NCBI GenBank assembly: GCA_022036555.1
Contig: CM039130.1
Location: forward strand, 1,622,897 to 1,686,896
DNA: 64,000 bases
Source: Microstegium vimineum
Taxonomy: Eukaryota > Streptophyta > Magnoliopsida > Poales > Poaceae
Direction of reading: 5' to 3'
The notes beneath the pieces are model-generated. The model worked only from the letters and a program-made list of their open reading frames with translations. It did not search any database and was not told the DNA's origin. A program made the translations under genes and the position numbers. Each line of letters opens with the position of its first letter. Position 1 is the first letter of the stretch. Shown here piece after piece: positions 33,571 to 44,503 of the stretch.

Positions 33571-34857
33571 GGATGCCGGAGGGGATCAGTACGTGCAACC
33601 CCATCAAAGATCCAGCTCTGAATCTCGCCCTTCAGCACCTGCATGCCTTGACTGGTCAGTCCTCATGCTTCAAAATGCACCCTACCATATTAACTACTGA
33701 TGTAGAAACCAGCCGACTAGCTTGAGGTTACAGAACCATCTAGCATTGCTTTGCCCAAATATAGATGCTTGACTTGTGGATCAGCCACATTTTTTCTCCT
33801 TGATGCAGCAACAAAGATAAATCGTCTACTAGTTTATAGTACTACTATAGTCCTGGACTCCTGGTGGATCAGGATGTCAATGTCCCTCTCTCGTACTGCT
33901 ATCTGGTCATGTGAAATCTAGTGGACGTACTCTTGTATCTCTATTGTATTTATATTGATGCTTTTCATTCCAGCAAGTCACAACGTCTCGTACTAATGAT
34001 CGCAAAAAAAAAGTCTCGTACTAAACACTTACTTGGCTTATTTCAAACCACTTATATAGAATTAATTAGACACTAAAAGCTAGCTTCTGTGTGTGAGCCT
34101 GTTTGGGATTATAGAAAAAAAAGACTGCGTGTATATATATATATATATATATTTGGATGTATGTATACAGATTGATTTCTGCGAGGAGACGCTTGTTCAA
34201 GTGTTCTACTCTCAGATTCTGGTGAATGATGATCCAGTTTGGTGCTAGCTGTGGTGGAAGAACCTTTCAGCGGTTCAGCCCTTCTAGATAGAGAAATTTG
34301 TAAACGTGACTCAGAAATTTCCTAAAATTGCTTGGTCGGCTGCACAATTTCTTGTGGCTAGAGATTTGACTATCAATGTAGAAAATGTGGCACATACGTG
34401 TATATAGATGGATAAAGTCTAATAAAGAGGAGGACAAAGTTGAGGAATTCCATGGGATATTGCTGACTTGTGGATGTTTTTCATTTAACTCCAGCTGACT
34501 GCTGCTCTAGAAAACTTCAACTAATTAATATCGCAACGGTGTATGTCAATACTCGATCCCCAGTTAGTTGAATCATTAGAATTAAGGTCCATACATAAAC
34601 TATAATAATACAAGCAAGACATGGCCGTAGTTTATAAATTCAAACTTTTCAAAGAGATAACTTAAGATTGAATTATTTTCTGTAAGCTAGTTCAATCGTA
34701 ATGGTTGTAAGTTTTCAGAAAAAAAAAATACTTCACGTCTTGGGAATGAAGACGCTTGAGGTGCTGAGCCCAACCTAGCTATATATCCTGATTTAACCAC
34801 AAATTTCCAAACACCAATCTCTGAGATGTGTTCCACTGATCGAGAACATGCATGACT
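33571..34857. other. Intergenic upstream of TLP3; possible gene fragment and an AT microsatellite
   Basis: A short coding-like scrap (33575-33660, minus strand, ending in a LRHPF-type stretch) follows the solo LTR; it resembles a kinase C-terminus loosely, not enough to name. A TA microsatellite lies at 34131-34152. Blocks at 34370-34620 are similar to the TLP5 upstream region (41780-42270). Confidence 0.45.
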
Positions 34858-34869
34858 TTGACTAGTCAA
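34858..34869. promoter_or_regulatory. Palindromic W-box pair upstream of TLP3
   Basis: TTGACTAGTCAA is two W-box cores facing each other with no spacer except TA. Another TTGAC is at 34968. These sit 130 bp and 24 bp upstream of the TATA box. Possible WRKY control of a defence gene; sequence only. Confidence 0.45.
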
Positions 34870-34991
34870 ACTTCGCGCGCGTGCCAGCTTTTTGCTTGAC
34901 CAATTGGATTACATTGCACACCTATGCGACATTGCAACCAAAGAAGTTTTTATCTAGATGTCTTAAATTGACTTTGTCCACCATGAACGCC

Positions 34992-34998
34992 TATAAAT
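34992..34998 (+). promoter_or_regulatory. TATA box of TLP3
   Basis: TATAAAT; the ATG at 34997 overlaps it and so cannot be the start. A transcript starting near 35020 gives a leader of about 55 bases. Confidence 0.7.
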
Positions 34999-35074
34999 GC
35001 ATGCCCCTGCCTCCCAGCTCTACCCACAGCATTCATCATACATAGCTCTTAGTCGATCACTCACTCTCACTACC

Positions 35075-35596
35075 ATGGCGTCCACTACTAGTGTGTCCTC
35101 GGTCCTCTTCCTCCTCATCGCCGCCTTCGCTGCCAGTGCAAGCGCAGCCACCTTCACCATTACAAACAACTGTGGTTACACAGTGTGGCCGGCGGGCATC
35201 CCCGTCGGCGGCGGCACGCAGCTAAACCAAGGCCAGACGTGGACTGTCGACGTGCCCGCCGGCACCAGCGGCAGGTTCTGGGGCCGCACCGGCTGTTCCT
35301 TCAACGGCGGAAGCGGCCACTGCGACAGCGCTGACTGCGCTGGTGCCCTCTCCTGCACTGTCTCCGGGCAGCCGCCGGCAACGCTGGCCGAGTACACCAT
35401 CGGTGGCCCGCAGGATTTCTATGACATCTCGGTTGTTGATGGCTTCAACCAGCCCATGGCCTTCTCCTGCAGCACCGGCGTTGGGCTGGTGTGCAGGGAC
35501 CCTAGCTGCCCCGATGCCTACCAGTTTCCTACCGATGATACCAAGACCCATTCGTGCAGTGCCAACAGCAACTACCAGATCACCTTCTGCCCATGA
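35075..35596 (+). CDS. Small thaumatin-like protein TLP3 (PR-5 family)
   Basis: Intronless, 173 residues, ten cysteines. The signal peptide is residues 1-24 (SSVLFLLIAAFAASASA), then ATFTITNNC. GRTGCSF, TLAEYTIGG, DFYDISVVDGFN and CPDAYQF blocks are all present, so the acidic cleft and fold appear intact. The ATG at 35075 is chosen over the upstream in-frame ATG at 34997, which overlaps the TATA box. Expected role: secreted antifungal or stress protein. Third gene of the tandem array; shares promoter blocks with TLP5. Confidence 0.95.
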   Translation: MASTTSVSSVLFLLIAAFAASASAATFTITNNCGYTVWPAGIPVGGGTQLNQGQTWTVDVPAGTSGRFWGRTGCSFNGGSGHCDSADCAGALSCTVSGQPPATLAEYTIGGPQDFYDISVVDGFNQPMAFSCSTGVGLVCRDPSCPDAYQFPTDDTKTHSCSANSNYQITFCP

Positions 35597-35599
35597 AGT

Positions 35600-36950
35600 G
35601 GCGGCACGGAGGATGGTGATCACGTCGAGCAGCGGCACGCAACAGACAGTTCATACGTATGTATATTATGAATAACTAGCACTGTAGCTATCATCCCCTC
35701 TACGTATGAATGGAAAATGTAAAAGAATAATTTGATACTAATAAAGAATAAATTTATATTACTTGAGTTCCTTGGGTATGAACTATAGTTATTGCTGAAA
35801 GTGCTAACACTTAAAAGTTGTATCTTAATCTGAAAACTTATTATGTTAGGATCATGGTCCATACGAGACTCTCCTCCCAAATGTTCTAATGTTTTGACTC
35901 TTGAGAGTCCATTTTTTACTGCAACCTAGTTAGATGACAAAGACGGAGAATTTATAGACCCAAGTAAGAGCACTCAAAGAGCGAAGGAAAAGAAAATTTG
36001 CCCAAGAATTCTTCATGTTCATAGGGATATCGAAATCATGGACCAAAGCTTCAAGATGAATTATGCGTTAGAGGACAGAGGAAGAAAATAAGGTGTTTCA
36101 AGGTCTAACGTAACGTGCGCGGTATTAGGGAAAACAGGACGAAACCAAGCCTACAAAATTATGAGATTTAATATCTCTATGCAGCTGCAGTGATCAGTGG
36201 ATCTTGTATTAACTGTTTGGTTCATAAATGATCATATAACTACAAACTTTTCGATCTCATCGAGCACTACAACTTTGGTGTAGGGCATCTCTTTTGAAAA
36301 GTTCAAAATTTTAATTTAAAATATAATAAATTAATAATATTTTTAGGACCCTATGATTTCAATATAAAAATTGAGCAACTACACAGTTTTAGGTATATGT
36401 ATATGTTTAATTTAAGTTTGTTCTTTTATGTACTAATAGTCGTGGAAGACATACATTATGGTTGTTTAATTTTATTTCTCACTCCTATGTGTTACAATTT
36501 AGACATGCCGCAAATAAAGGTGTGAATTTTCCAGATAGCTCTAGTATATCTTATTAAATTAATAAAAATGTGCATATTTCCCACATCTTGCTCTAGCATG
36601 TTGTTCAACGAGCATTATTGAAATCCATACTGTACATATGAGTAATCAAGATGAAGGCAAACTTGCATTCTCCCTGAAATTTTCTATGAGATATATATAT
36701 GTACACCACGTACACCACGTCGTTGTGGTGAACAAAAGTATATATGGTAGCACAACACAAGAAATATATATATGCAAGAGATAACCATATATAGCTTTGG
36801 AAAAAAAAGAGTCAAACTTCTTTGCGTTTTTGGATCAGGAACTATTTGTATTCATCTGGGCCACGCATTTTCTATATAGTAGGTCAACACTACGCGTCCA
36901 TGCCTTGGAATTCTACGCGTATATCCTTGGAATTTGATTAGCAGGAAGTT
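35600..36950. other. Intergenic, TLP3 to duplicated block, nothing recognised
   Basis: AT-rich with AATAAA-like signals at 35741 and 35748 for TLP3. No transposon end or gene recognised. Confidence 0.5.
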
Positions 36951-36954
36951 TGGC

Positions 36955-37400
36955 ATCGGTCGCTTGAAGAAAGTTTGGCAGCATGAGATTGCCACATCAT
37001 GCATGCGTTTTGCCTCATCCTAAAGTCACTAAAAGTTAACTTTAAAAAATTCACTATACATCTTCAGATTTGCTTCTTTTGAACTATTATGTGCAAAACA
37101 CATTTTTTAAAATATTTTGAACCCGAATCTTATGGCACCATATATTTAACCGTCCAATAATCCTGCATGCATGGCGTGTTTCTACATGCATGGCTATGAA
37201 TTGAAGAACCTTCTGTACCCAAACAAGTTCTCCTCATACCAAGCTAGGTGTGTGAATTTTCAATATAATGAGTCTCTGATTCTGATGTTCTGGATTATTG
37301 ACTTAGACTTCAAGCCTTCAAGTGCTTTTACTGGTCAAGGCTTACTGCACAAGCCGTTATTATTATATAGTTTTCATATTACCTGGTAAATTATTGTACA
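36955..37400. repeat. Duplicated intergenic block, copy 1 (upstream of TLP4)
   Basis: Resembles 38795-39300 almost throughout: GAAGAAAGTTTGGCAGC at the start, TTTTGCCTCATC, ATTATGTGCAAAA, CCTGCATGCATGGCGT, GAAGAACCTTCTGTA and TACCTGGTAAAT at the end. A scrap of a third copy is at 43800-43825, downstream of TLP5. The pattern marks tandem duplication of gene plus flank. Confidence 0.8.
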
Positions 37401-37550
37401 ATTTTCTTAACAATAGCAGTTGTACTATATCCACCAAAGGTTCTTCAGATAATAATCCAAAGCTAACAAAAAAATATACACTTTTGTAAAACAATGTCAC
37501 TGCACTCTTGCGCACTATCATTGGTACAAAATCCAAACTGAGTTAGAATG

Positions 37551-37640
37551 ATACACCCTCTGTTACAAATTATAAGCTGTTTTGTATTTTCTAGACGTGT
37601 ATTGTTTTGACTATATATCTAGCATAGTATGTATTGCATA
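37551..37640. other. Stowaway-like MITE end in the TLP4 promoter
   Basis: CACCCTCTGTTACAAATTATAAG resembles one end of a Stowaway element; the other end is not found before the TATA-like box, so it is a fragment. Confidence 0.4.
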
Positions 37641-37678
37641 TCTCTACTCCTAATAAGACCATTCACTCTATCCGAACG

Positions 37679-37687
37679 CCAATAAAT
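37679..37687 (+). promoter_or_regulatory. Altered TATA box of TLP4
   Basis: CCAATAAAT occupies the place of the TATAAAT of TLP3, within the shared context (C)GAACGCC. TLP5 has the same variant at 42583-42591. This may weaken the core promoter, or another TATA may be used; inference. Confidence 0.5.
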
Positions 37688-37777
37688 CCCATGCCCATGC
37701 CTCCAAGCTCTACCCATATATGCTTCATATATATATATATATATATATAGCTCCCACACAGTGGTGGAAGGCACACC

Positions 37778-38317
37778 ATGGCGTACACTTTTGTATCCTC
37801 GATCATCTTCCTCCTCGCTACCTTTGCCGCCGGCGGTGCCAACACGGCCACCTTCACCGTCAAAAACAACTGCAATTTCACGGTGTTGCCAGCGGTGATC
37901 CCCGTCGGCGGAGGCGCGGAGCTGGGACCAGGGCAGACGTGGACCGTCGACGTGCCTATTGGCACATCCGGCCGGTTTTGGGGCCGCACCGGCTGTTCCT
38001 TCAACGGCAGTGGAAGCAGCGGCCGCTGCGACACCGGCAACTGCGCTGGCGCCCTCAACTGCACCGTCTCCGGACAGACACCCACAACGGAGGCCGAGTT
38101 CACCATCGGCGGCGGCAGCACCGGCATCCCATCAGACTTCTACGACATGTCGGTGATTGACGGTTATAACCTGCCCATGGCCTTCTCCTGCAGCACCGGC
38201 GTTGGTCTGGTGTGCACGAGTCCTACCTGCCCTGACGCGTGCCTGTTTGCCAGCGATGATTGCCGGACCCATGCGTGCAGCAGCAACAGCAACTACCAGG
38301 TCACCTTCTGTCCATGA
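37778..38317 (+). CDS. Small thaumatin-like protein TLP4 with two extra cysteines
   Basis: Intronless, 179 residues. The signal peptide is about 23 residues. The core follows the S-type pattern, but there are twelve cysteines, not ten: the usual CPDAYLFPSDNT region reads CPDACLFASDDC, giving a new pair. The normally invariant Trp of TVWPA is Leu (TVLPA). There are small insertions in the GGGST loop (GIPSDFYD). Glu of AEF and Asp of DFYD and VIDG are kept. Likely a secreted, diverging PR-5 protein; the extra pair could form a sixth disulfide (inference). The promoter lacks a canonical TATAAA. Confidence 0.9.
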   Translation: MAYTFVSSIIFLLATFAAGGANTATFTVKNNCNFTVLPAVIPVGGGAELGPGQTWTVDVPIGTSGRFWGRTGCSFNGSGSSGRCDTGNCAGALNCTVSGQTPTTEAEFTIGGGSTGIPSDFYDMSVIDGYNLPMAFSCSTGVGLVCTSPTCPDACLFASDDCRTHACSSNSNYQVTFCP

Positions 38318-38794
38318 GATGGCGAAGGATTTGGTGCATGGTTATGTACATCCAAGGAAATATATAATAATGGTGTGGATTTTCTAATAAATAAAAAGGG
38401 TGCCAACCTGGATTATTATGGGCTGCCTGGCCGGTTTTGGGTGTTCTTGATTTAATCCAGGATTAATAACATTTTCCAGAACGAGTACTGTGTCTGGAGT
38501 GTTATGGTCGGGGAGCCTCAACATGCATGTATTAGTTTTGGGCTTTTTGGCTCGCCGGAGAACAGCACCCATGAACGGCAGAGAGAGTTCCAACTCTCCA
38601 GAGTCCAGACTGTGTAACCCGATCGACAGGGAGACCACAGGTTCCAACAGCTCGTTGGATCATCGTTAATTTTGGTCTAGCTTGGTTTTTTTACCCAAAA
38701 ACCGCCTAAACCAAACCATGTACAGGCCTTATCAGACACCATGGTTTCTAAAATAGTAGAACATGTGAGAAGCCATCCTAATTAATTGTGACTG

Positions 38795-39300
38795 GGTTGC
38801 CTAAAGAAAGTTTGGCAGCTTGCCTGGACCGCTGGACAGCAACATAATAATGTGTTTTGCCTCATCGCAAAATCACTAAAAGATTAACTTTACAATTTAC
38901 AAAACACAGCTTAAAATTTGTTTCTTTGAATTATTATGTGCAAAATACATTTTGACAATATTTCATATGACGCCATACTGTTAATCGTCCATTCATATAT
39001 GCATGCATGGCGTCTTTATACATTATTGCTGTGAAGAACCTTCTGTATCTAAATATTTTTTTTTAGATTGCGGTTCTGTACCCAAACATGTTTTCCTCAT
39101 ATCAAGGTGTGGTGAGTTTTCAATAATGAGTCTCTGTTTCAGACGCTCTGGATTGTTGACTTGGACTTCAAATCTTAAAGTGCTTTATTTAGTGGTCCAG
39201 GATTACGCAAGCATGCAGTTATTATGGAGTTTTGATGCACCAACTATACTTGGACATATAAGTTCAGAATATTTACCTGGTAAATTTACTGCGTTTATTC
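38795..39300. repeat. Duplicated intergenic block, copy 2 (downstream of TLP4)
   Basis: The paralog of 36955-37400, with one partial internal duplication of TTCTGTA(TC/CC). It ends 230 bp before the second solo LTR and would have been the upstream flank of the next gene copy. Confidence 0.8.
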
Positions 39301-39534
39301 TTAATTAATACTGTAGAAGTTAAACGCACCAAAGTTCTTTGAATAATATGCTAAATCTAACCAGGAAAATATATAAACATATGTGCAAAAAAAATGCAGT
39401 GTCAATATGCATTAGTAGGCATCATTGCAGATGGAGGCCGGTCTCAAGAATGGTAACGAAGATTCAGGCTGAATGTGAGGAAGAAAAGGTGGGCCTTATA
39501 TGAGCCACTATCAAGCGTAGCCATTGCGAACATA

Positions 39535-41522
39535 TGGTGGATAAGTAACCATGTATGTTCAGTTTTGTGATGAGTGATTGTCCAACATTTGAGCGTTTCA
39601 GTTTGAATGGCTTACTACTAATCTTTGCGAAAGCAAATGCGTGTCTGTCTATCGGCTTGTGGTGTGCAGGTACTATGCCTAGTGACAGTGGTCAATGGCG
39701 TGGAGAAGGTCGAGTAGAGGCTTGCCGTGCCGATGGACTGAGAGCAGTGAAGGGCGGAAGCGGGGCTCGGACTGAGGGACCATGAGCGCCGGCGGACTAG
39801 CTGTGGTGGCTAGTACTTGGCACCGGCGAGCACGACAAGACATGGAGGTAGACCGTGTTGGCCGAGTCAAGACGGTCAGTGAGCGAGTCGAGCAGGAGGC
39901 TCAGGGGACTCGGAACTAGGCCGGGCGAGGACGAGGCGGCACGAGTCGAGCGGTTTGGTGGTTTGGGCCTCAAAACCATCGGAGGACGGTTTCTGAGTTT
40001 GGGCCTCAAAACTCGGGGTTCGGTAGTTGAGCCGAAAGCTACCGGTGGCGGGTTTCGCGGGTTTGGGCCTCAAAACCCGGGCGGAGCTTCCGAGGAAGCG
40101 GGGATGGCACGTGGCAAAATCCTGGAGGTTGCGTCAAGGCGACGGCAACTCCTGGCAGAAAGCGGGGCCGTCCATTCAAATCGAGGAAGATATTTTCCGG
40201 AGTTTGGACTACAATGCTTAGGCTAGATAGTTCATTCATGTATCTAGGGGGGTCTTTGGGAAATAGCCAAAGCCCTGTTAAATAGGGGATGAAGGGGTAT
40301 CCTCATCCCATCTCTTGAACCCTAATCATTTTTGCCCCAACTCTCTCTCTCTCTACCCTCTCTCTAGTTCATGAGATCCCTAGGTTGATTTCACCAACCT
40401 CTGTAAGACTTGGTTTTGTTGTGAGGAATCGGAGGCCGTAACCTCCATAAGCCATGGTGGCTTTGACTTCTTGATCGTGTCCCCGTTTTGCTTGTGTTCT
40501 TCGCGTTTTGCTTTCGCTCCCTTTTTTCCCAAGATGATTTCTCTTTGTAGAGAGTAGCTCTTGCAAATCCGTTTGAACCAAGTTGTTCGTATTCTTGAGG
40601 AGCATCTTTGCACCGAAGATATTCCTCTCAAACCTCTCGAGTGCGTCGATCGAGCATTTTCTTTGTGGAGTTCTTCGTTCTTGCCCCTTTTCTCCAATTC
40701 CCTGATTCCTGTAAATCCTCACCAAATTGAGCGATGATTTCTTCGAGGTATCTCCTCCATAGCACTAGAAACATGCCTACCAAGTTGGGTTGCTAGTGGA
40801 GATCTTTTGGTTAGGATTTGGGAAGTTTTGGCGAAGAGAAAATCGCTTTTCGAGTTTTCGGCGTTTCCTGTCGGGGGCGTCGGACGCTCTGAGTTTTGGC
40901 GTCGGACGGTCCGTCGGGGCGTCGGACGTAAGGACGTGCTGACATCAGCGTCCGTCGCGATCGACCGCGTGCGTGAGAATTTGGCGCCGGACGTTGTCCA
41001 TTGTCCGTCTCCCTGAGTCCGTCGCTGTGTGGTTCTTGCTTGTTTTTCTGAGTTCTCTGGTCGCCCGACGGACGCTCCCCTAAGTGTCCGTCGCGCAGCG
41101 TCCGACGCCAACGGACGCTCAGCCAAGCGTCTGTCGCCCAGCGTCTGACGCCCTGCCTTCTGCTTCTCCTCTGCAAGGCTTTCTGGAAGGCCGACGGACG
41201 ATCTCTCAGCGTCCGACGCCTAGCGTCCGTCGCCCTGTTGTCCAGCGTCCGTCGCCTGTCTTTTGGGCCGTTTTGCTTAGGATTTTTGCCTCTTTATCAT
41301 AGGGGTTGAGAACTCTATCTTTGGGGTTTCCAGTGAGTTTTCCTCCACTGCCGGTGAGCCTTCATTTCTCCGTTTTCGTTTGAATCCCCGCTCGCTTTGC
41401 TCGGGGGAGGTTGAGCACCCATCAACTGGGTTTGGTGTTTGGGAAGAGTGACCCGAATATTTCGAGAGAAATTTGAGGTTCCCATTCACCTCCCCCCTCT
41501 GATCACCGTTCTTAGTCCTTCA
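39535..41522. mobile_element. Solo LTR, family A copy 2
   Basis: 1988 bp from TGCGAACA to GTCCTTCA with a perfect target duplication GCCAT (39530-39534 and 41523-41527). Same family as 31555-33565, but the internal segment at about 40850-41260 consists of CGTCGGACG/CGTCCGTCG motifs instead. Both copies lie 1-2 kb upstream of thaumatin-like genes, TLP3 and TLP5. Confidence 0.9.
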
Positions 41523-41527
41523 GCCAT

Positions 41528-42580
41528 CTTTCATCAAGAATACTTTTTTCTCAAACATGGGTCGTGGCACAAGCTTTTTTCATCAAGAATGCTAAATTCT
41601 GTTTTGACAACCTGACCATCCAAGCAAGCTTTTTTAGGCCACATTGGAAAACTAGTGGGGGCCTGTATTTTCAGAGGTAGTTTTCCCTACCTGGATTATT
41701 TTTAGGCTGTAATAACCAAGGATTAAAATTGTCTGGTCGGTGTCCAATGTGCAAGCATATTATCTCTAGATTTGACTACATAAACGCATCAATGTAGCGT
41801 GTAAACTGTTGTTATGTTGGCACACACGTGAATGCTTATGGATAGAGTTTTGAAGACAGGATGCAAAATTTGAGGAATTCCAGGGCAGATTACTGACTTC
41901 TTTGTGGATTTTTTTTCTTCATTTGACTCCTGCAGTCCAGCTGTACAAACATTATTTGTGGATTTTATTTTCTAGAAGAAGCCTGTTGGCTCGTGTTTCA
42001 TTAAGAAGAAGTTAGTCTGTTACTCGACACATATTATTCGGGCTTACCGGAGAACAACTATAGATTGTTACCCTACAGTGAAACCGAATGTAAGCAAAAC
42101 ACTTGTTTTACAAGTATATATACACACAAGAGAGACGACTGAAACAAAAATAAAATAAATAACATGATAGCTCTAAGAAATTATTTATGGTAACTGCATA
42201 TATGTCAACACCCAATTCCTAGTAAAGTTGGAATATTGTGTGGTCCATGATAATACAAGCAAGACACACCAAGGGCCCTCTATGTTTAGTCACTAGCACA
42301 ACAAGAGGAACTACGTACGCGACAGGTTGGACCTGATCTATAATATCTGAAAGTGCAAGGAATTATTAGTACTGGTGGTTCCTGATGTCAAATGGTCCAG
42401 ATACAGTACAAGCTAGCTAGCATATTGTCCAATGTTCCTGAACTCAAACTTTTCATTAAGCTATAACGCGCTGCTAGCATATTCCACTTGTCATCTAATT
42501 AGTACTACGTGGCCTATCTAAAACAGAAAATAGAAAACCTAGCTCATCTATTGACTTGTCCACCCTTCGTTCTACCGGAA
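41528..42580. other. Intergenic and promoter of TLP5
   Basis: Contains blocks similar to the TLP3 upstream region (41780-41960 and 42190-42280). A W-box core TTGAC lies at 42551-42555 in the context TTGACTTGTCCACC, also seen upstream of TLP3. Confidence 0.55.
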
Positions 42581-42677
42581 TGCCAATAAATCCACGCCCA
42601 TGCGGTTCAGCGTTCTCCACCTAGACACCCACCAGAAGAAAATTGCATCACCACATGCATAATTGACTACTGCATCC

Positions 42678-43214
42678 ATGGCGTCCATCACTTCAATGTC
42701 CTCGGTTCTCTTCCTCCTCCTCACAACCTTCGCCGCCGGTGCCAGCGCGGCCACCTTCACCGTAAAGAACAACTGCAACTACACGGTGTGGCCAGCGGCC
42801 ATCCCGGTCGGTGGAGGCACGCGGCTGGACGCAGGATTGGCGTGGACAGTCGACGATGTGCCCGTCGGCACCACCGGCCGGTTCTGGGGTCGCACCGGCT
42901 GCTCCTTCGATGGCGGAAGCAGCGGCGGCGGCCACTGCGATACCGGCGACTGTGCTGGTGCCCTCAACTGCACCGTCTCTGGGCAGCCTCCCACGACGCT
43001 GGCCGAGTTCAGCATCGGCGGCACCGAGGACTTCTACGACATCTCTGTCATCGACGGCTACAACCTGCCCATGGCCTTCTCCTGCAGCACCGGCGCTAGT
43101 CTGGTGTGCACGAGCCCGAACTGCCCGGAGGCGTTCCCGTTTCCCGGCGACGGCGGTTCCAAGACCCCTGGGTGCAGAGGCAATAGCAACTACCAGCTCA
43201 TCTTCTGTCCATGA
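42678..43214 (+). CDS. Small thaumatin-like protein TLP5 (PR-5 family)
   Basis: Intronless, 178 residues from the ATG at 42678. An upstream TTG in the same frame is not used. Signal peptide 1-24, then ATFTVKNNC. Ten cysteines. Differences from the other copies: one extra Asp in TVDDVPVG, CPEAF instead of CPDAY (Asp to Glu in an acidic-cleft position), and LIFCP rather than VTFCP at the end. The other acidic residues remain. The altered TATA (AATAAAT) is at 42585-42591. Expected secreted defence protein; rightmost gene of the array. A poly(A)-type AATAAT signal is near 43270. Confidence 0.93.
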   Translation: MASITSMSSVLFLLLTTFAAGASAATFTVKNNCNYTVWPAAIPVGGGTRLDAGLAWTVDDVPVGTTGRFWGRTGCSFDGGSSGGGHCDTGDCAGALNCTVSGQPPTTLAEFSIGGTEDFYDISVIDGYNLPMAFSCSTGASLVCTSPNCPEAFPFPGDGGSKTPGCRGNSNYQLIFCP

Positions 43215-44063
43215 TGAGCAACCGTGTTATTATTTTCTAAGTAGATACAGCATACATAAAACCCTTCTGATAAATAATCTGAAAATGTTTTCAGCAAACA
43301 AAGGTACAATGTGTTAGGGCCTTAGGGGTTCCTGAGCCCCCCTGTTTCATAATAAAAAGGTACGGTGTGTGTTTTTTCTAATAAAAGCTAGCGCCCATGA
43401 TGAGCTAGCTAGCTACAGCGTACAGGTTTATGGGCTGTTACCCTCTGGTTCCTTGATTAGGTGTCGATCTTCATGGAGCTGAGAGTGTTAAGAGTGCGCA
43501 TCACTATCAATTATCGATGTGGGACTAAACATAACAAAGAGCTTCTCGAGTGGTTCCCAACACAATCCTCTTTTGCAAGCTCTCTGCATGCTGATTGTTT
43601 GGCCAACCCAAAGTAGGATTTGGCCATACCCATGTTTAACCAGGGAAATTGTCTTCTATAAAAATAAATGTTTTTTTTTACAGAGAGAGTATCCTTGTGG
43701 CCAAGTGGACGGTGTAATATTTGACTTGTATGTACGTGCCTAGAATAGCCGGTCAATAGACTACACATGCATGCATTGGAAATCCATGAACATACACACG
43801 AATTTCGTCTGTCGGTGGAAGAAAGTTTGGCAGCGCGAAAGAGCAATATTTTTGCAGCTGACTGATCACGCGAAGTTTGGCATGCATTGTGGCTGATCGT
43901 TGCAGTAACATATATTGCAAACACCATGCATGCTTATACATATTGAACACCATTATCTGAATAATTATTTCCTCTCCGGTCCAATCCATTGATGATGATA
44001 GACCATTACATTAGAAAGGATTATGGACGGCCTTCCATCAACGTTGTTCGATCGAGGATGTGG
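43215..44063. other. Intergenic, TLP5 to the MEG-like genes
   Basis: No gene. A GAAGAAAGTTTGGCAGC scrap of the TLP-associated duplicated block is at 43806-43824. The remainder is unassigned. Confidence 0.5.
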
Positions 44064-44503
44064 CTATGGTGGGCATATAGGGTCGCATGCGGGGCACGCA
44101 GCCTGACAATCAGCCCTTGTACTGTAGCAAACATCATTCCTTTGTTGCAAACAGCAATAGCAGTCATGGCCCCCATCACATGAATAGTTAGCACAGAATT
44201 TAACAGTGAACTTGATCTCAGGTACCGATGTGTTCCTGAGCACAAAACCTTTTAATTCTTTGTTGGTAGGATTATTTCGGTCATAGGTTTGTGTATCTCC
44301 AGTCTTGGACAGCGCAGGACTACCTATTGGAGATTTTTTTTTTCATCAGTAATATACATCAGGAGATAATACACACACACATACAAGTTAACCAAAAGAC
44401 AAGATGGTGATGATGTTAACTTACAAGGGAAAGGAAGGCACACAAAAAGAATGAAGCACAAGATTGCCGTCACATACAAAAGGTTGGCACAGCGGCTCTT
44501 CAT
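44064..44503 (-). CDS. MEG/ESF1-like cysteine-rich secreted peptide, copy 1 (shortened C-terminus)
   Basis: Two exons: 44425-44503 (start codon and signal) and 44064-44323, with GT-AG borders at 44424 and 44324. About 112 residues. The N-terminus begins MKSRCANLLYVTAIL, a hydrophobic signal segment. After a 40-residue variable region the signature is FC-x4-C, DCYCC, then a C and a DC-x3-C pattern near the end. It ends at a TAG (44064-44066) where the two sister genes read Lys and continue for about 12 residues; the tail is still recognisable downstream. MEG and ESF1 peptides of grasses and other plants act in seed and nutrient-transfer signalling; this gene's role is not shown. Function assigned from pattern only. 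Confidence 0.75.

Noticed and set aside
33575..33660. Protein kinase C-terminal fragment
   Set aside because: Only about 28 residues, with one loosely kinase-like stretch; insufficient to call.
34997..35074. Upstream in-frame ATG for TLP3
   Set aside because: It overlaps the TATA box, so it would not be in the transcript; the ATG at 35075 begins the signal peptide as in the sister genes.
31555..41522. The two family-A LTRs as the ends of one large element
   Set aside because: Each has its own different target duplication, and TLP3 and TLP4 lie between them.
42663..42677. Longer N-terminus for TLP5
   Set aside because: It would start at TTG; the ATG at 42678 matches the sister genes.
44021..44245. 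Minus-strand open frame over MEG-like copy 1
   Set aside because: It is a different frame from the conserved cysteine pattern, which ends at the TAG at 44064.
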